In this document: positions 62,501 to 64,000 of the stretch, piece by piece
How positions within the stretch are numbered: the stretch's first letter is position 1
Layout: each line of letters begins with the position of its first letter
NCBI RefSeq assembly: GCF_022458985.1
Contig: NC_061781.1
Coordinates: 14,101,501-14,165,500, forward strand
From: Mugil cephalus
Taxonomy: Eukaryota > Chordata > Actinopteri > Mugiliformes > Mugilidae
Direction of reading: 5' to 3'
DNA: 64,000 nucleotides
Program-made: the position numbers and the translations under genes
Notes under the pieces: generated by a model
Database searches by the model: none
Told to the model about the DNA's origin: nothing
The model's input: only the letters and a program-made list of their open reading frames with translations

Positions 62501-62590
62501 TCTCTGCGATTCGGTTGCTGCAACTCACCTGTCGCACCTGACGCAAGGAAATAGTCTGGATGCAGTAATGTGTGAAGAAGCAGCGTCCTA
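59511..62590. other. Intergenic DNA
   Basis: No gene was recognised. A cluster of homeodomain-type ATTA/TAAT cores lies at about 60780-61030. A small possible exon, with an acceptor before ATGTTGGAGATGG at 60285 and GT donors after it, reaches a stop after eight codons and was not called. Confidence 0.5.
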
Positions 62591-62853
62591 ATGAGTTCAG
62601 GACATTATGTACGGGAGGGAAAACCATGTGACATAGAAACTGTCGCCGCGGAACTTCCTGGTTACCTGCGTGTGCAACCTGAGATGCTTCATATCAGCCC
62701 CCATTATGAGTGGACGCATCTGCCGCCTGAATATTTAACGAGCCTGCAGATCGGGTTGCAGAATACTCGTGAATTATTCAGCCCCGCAGATTGGCGTGAA
62801 TTAGTTCGGAGCGTTTTGGTGCAGGGCATCGACGAACACTTTCACAGAAACGG
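62591..62853 (+). CDS. Unrecognised ORF or possible first coding exon
   Basis: An open frame starts at ATG 62591 and would run to 62863. A good splice donor (GTACGT at 62854) would end an exon after 87 codons in phase 2. The peptide begins MSSGHYVREGKPCD and contains HYEWTHLPPEYLTSLQ and SPADWRELV. Its balanced, Leu/Glu/Pro/Arg-containing composition looks more protein-like than other chance frames of this length here. I do not recognise it. It has no partner exon in the remaining 1.1 kb that I could identify. It could be the start of a downstream gene or a chance frame. Confidence 0.25.
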
Positions 62854-62863
62854 GTACGTGTGA

Positions 62864-64000
62864 CTTGTGGCTTTATGACCTGTTTGTGCAACTTTACAAT
62901 CTGAGCTTTATTGATCTTGAAAGACTAATGAATAGATGTGGATGTGGGGGAATTATCACGTGAGTTATTTGCGTGATGGCTGCAGATTGTTGGAAGGACT
63001 TTTCTTATTTTTAATTTTGTTGTTGATTGATGACTGATGTTTAAGTGAGGTTGTAGTTGATAAGGAATTTTCACAGATGGATTATTAATAGGCTTATTGT
63101 GCTTTCTGCAGCTACACATTTCTTTTTTTTTTTTACAATTGGCATAAAAGTATTGATGATGCTGCTCAGTGTCTGTAGTGGCTGCAGGTCATTAGAGATG
63201 AGAAGCTGCAGTAGAGGAATATGAGCCGTTTCTTTCAAAAGGTAAGAAGGTGTTGATGGCGCGCTCCGCACGGTTTGTGGACATTTCAAAGCATAATGAC
63301 GGGGATGGATGTCAGGTGAACAGGTCCGAGTCTCGTTGAGTAATAAGGCAGATCTTCAGGGTCAACTTCAGAACGACTAAAGACGGATTATTGAGCTGCA
63401 GATGAAACCAGACTTGTAACCTAGCAATAATTCGTATTTGAAAGTGTGAAATAAGAAATATCTTAGGAAGAAAAAAAAACACTTGTGCTGCTGTGACATG
63501 CTGCTCTTTGAAGGACACGGTGAAGGATATCAGTCGTATCTCTCATCAGAACTGTGCTTTATCTTAAATCTTAAATCCGCCATCGCTCACAGGACACGCA
63601 CAACAATTCATAAATCTCCCCTCCTGTGTGTGTGTGTGTGTGTGTGAGCTGCAGCACCTCTTGAGGGTTAAACATCATTCAACGTTATTCACATCTGTTC
63701 GCCGATCTCAAATCTTCTCCCCTCCTCTCAGGGTCGCTCGGCCTCTCTGATGCATAGCACGTTTATGACGAGAGGAGCGGTCGGTCGTGAGGCCGTACAC
63801 CAAACAACCTTCTCCATCATGTTCACACCTCCCAATCCATCACATTAGTTTGGTTTCAGCTGATGTTGACGCTCCGAGTTTGGCGCCACTGGTCTTACGT
63901 GTTGCGTTTACCCGCAGAAACATCACACATTGACTAGAGGGATGATTTATGTCCTTGCCGCCTTCTCTCACGGGCTAAAAGTAAATCTCCTCCTGAAACA
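62864..64000. other. Terminal part of the window
   Basis: No gene was recognised. A (TG)n microsatellite lies at 63625-63646, and the last 350 bp are GC-richer. Confidence 0.5.
63625..63646. repeat. (TG)n microsatellite
   Basis: Eleven perfect TG units. Confidence 0.95.

Overview
The window is animal nuclear DNA, almost certainly from a ray-finned (teleost) fish. Every recognisable gene is split by GT-AG introns and encodes a vertebrate protein. Introns are short by mammalian standards (about 90 bp to 4 kb). The repeats are mostly decayed Tc1-like and hAT-like DNA transposons of the kind common in teleosts. Exon limits were set by hand from splice sites, reading phase and remembered vertebrate proteins. 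No database search was run.

Layout: (1) 1-1229, upstream DNA with old Tc1-like fragments. (2) phgdh, + strand, CDS 1230-8035, 12 coding exons, 528 aa. (3) klhl23, + strand, CDS 9350-12102, three coding exons after a non-coding first exon, 563 aa. (4) ssb (La protein), + strand, CDS 14061-17833, 11 coding exons after a non-coding first exon, 385 aa. (5) mettl5, - strand, CDS 19983 down to 17927, seven exons, 208 aa, tail-to-tail with ssb. (6) ubr3, + strand, CDS 20885-56868, 39 coding exons, 1844 aa, head-to-head with mettl5. (7) 56869-64000, the ubr3 3' end and then mostly intergenic DNA with one unrecognised exon-like ORF at 62591.

The genes do not form one pathway. phgdh starts serine synthesis. 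klhl23 is a BTB-Kelch protein of the Cullin-3 adaptor type. ssb binds the 3' ends of RNA polymerase III transcripts. mettl5 methylates 18S rRNA. ubr3 is a RING-type ubiquitin ligase of the UBR family. The order klhl23-ssb-mettl5-ubr3, with the same relative orientations, is the known arrangement on human chromosome 2q. PHGDH is on human chromosome 1, so its place beside this block differs from human.

I found no sign of a novel multi-gene system, CRISPR array, toxin or viral gene. The best leads are structural: a textbook minor-spliceosome (U12-type) intron in ubr3, a GC-AG intron in phgdh, a hAT-like element nested in another with a recognisable target duplication, mettl5 coding sequence inside the ssb 3' UTR, a perfect 16-bp hairpin in a ubr3 intron, an RG-rich La C-terminus, and the unexplained ORF near 62.6 kb.
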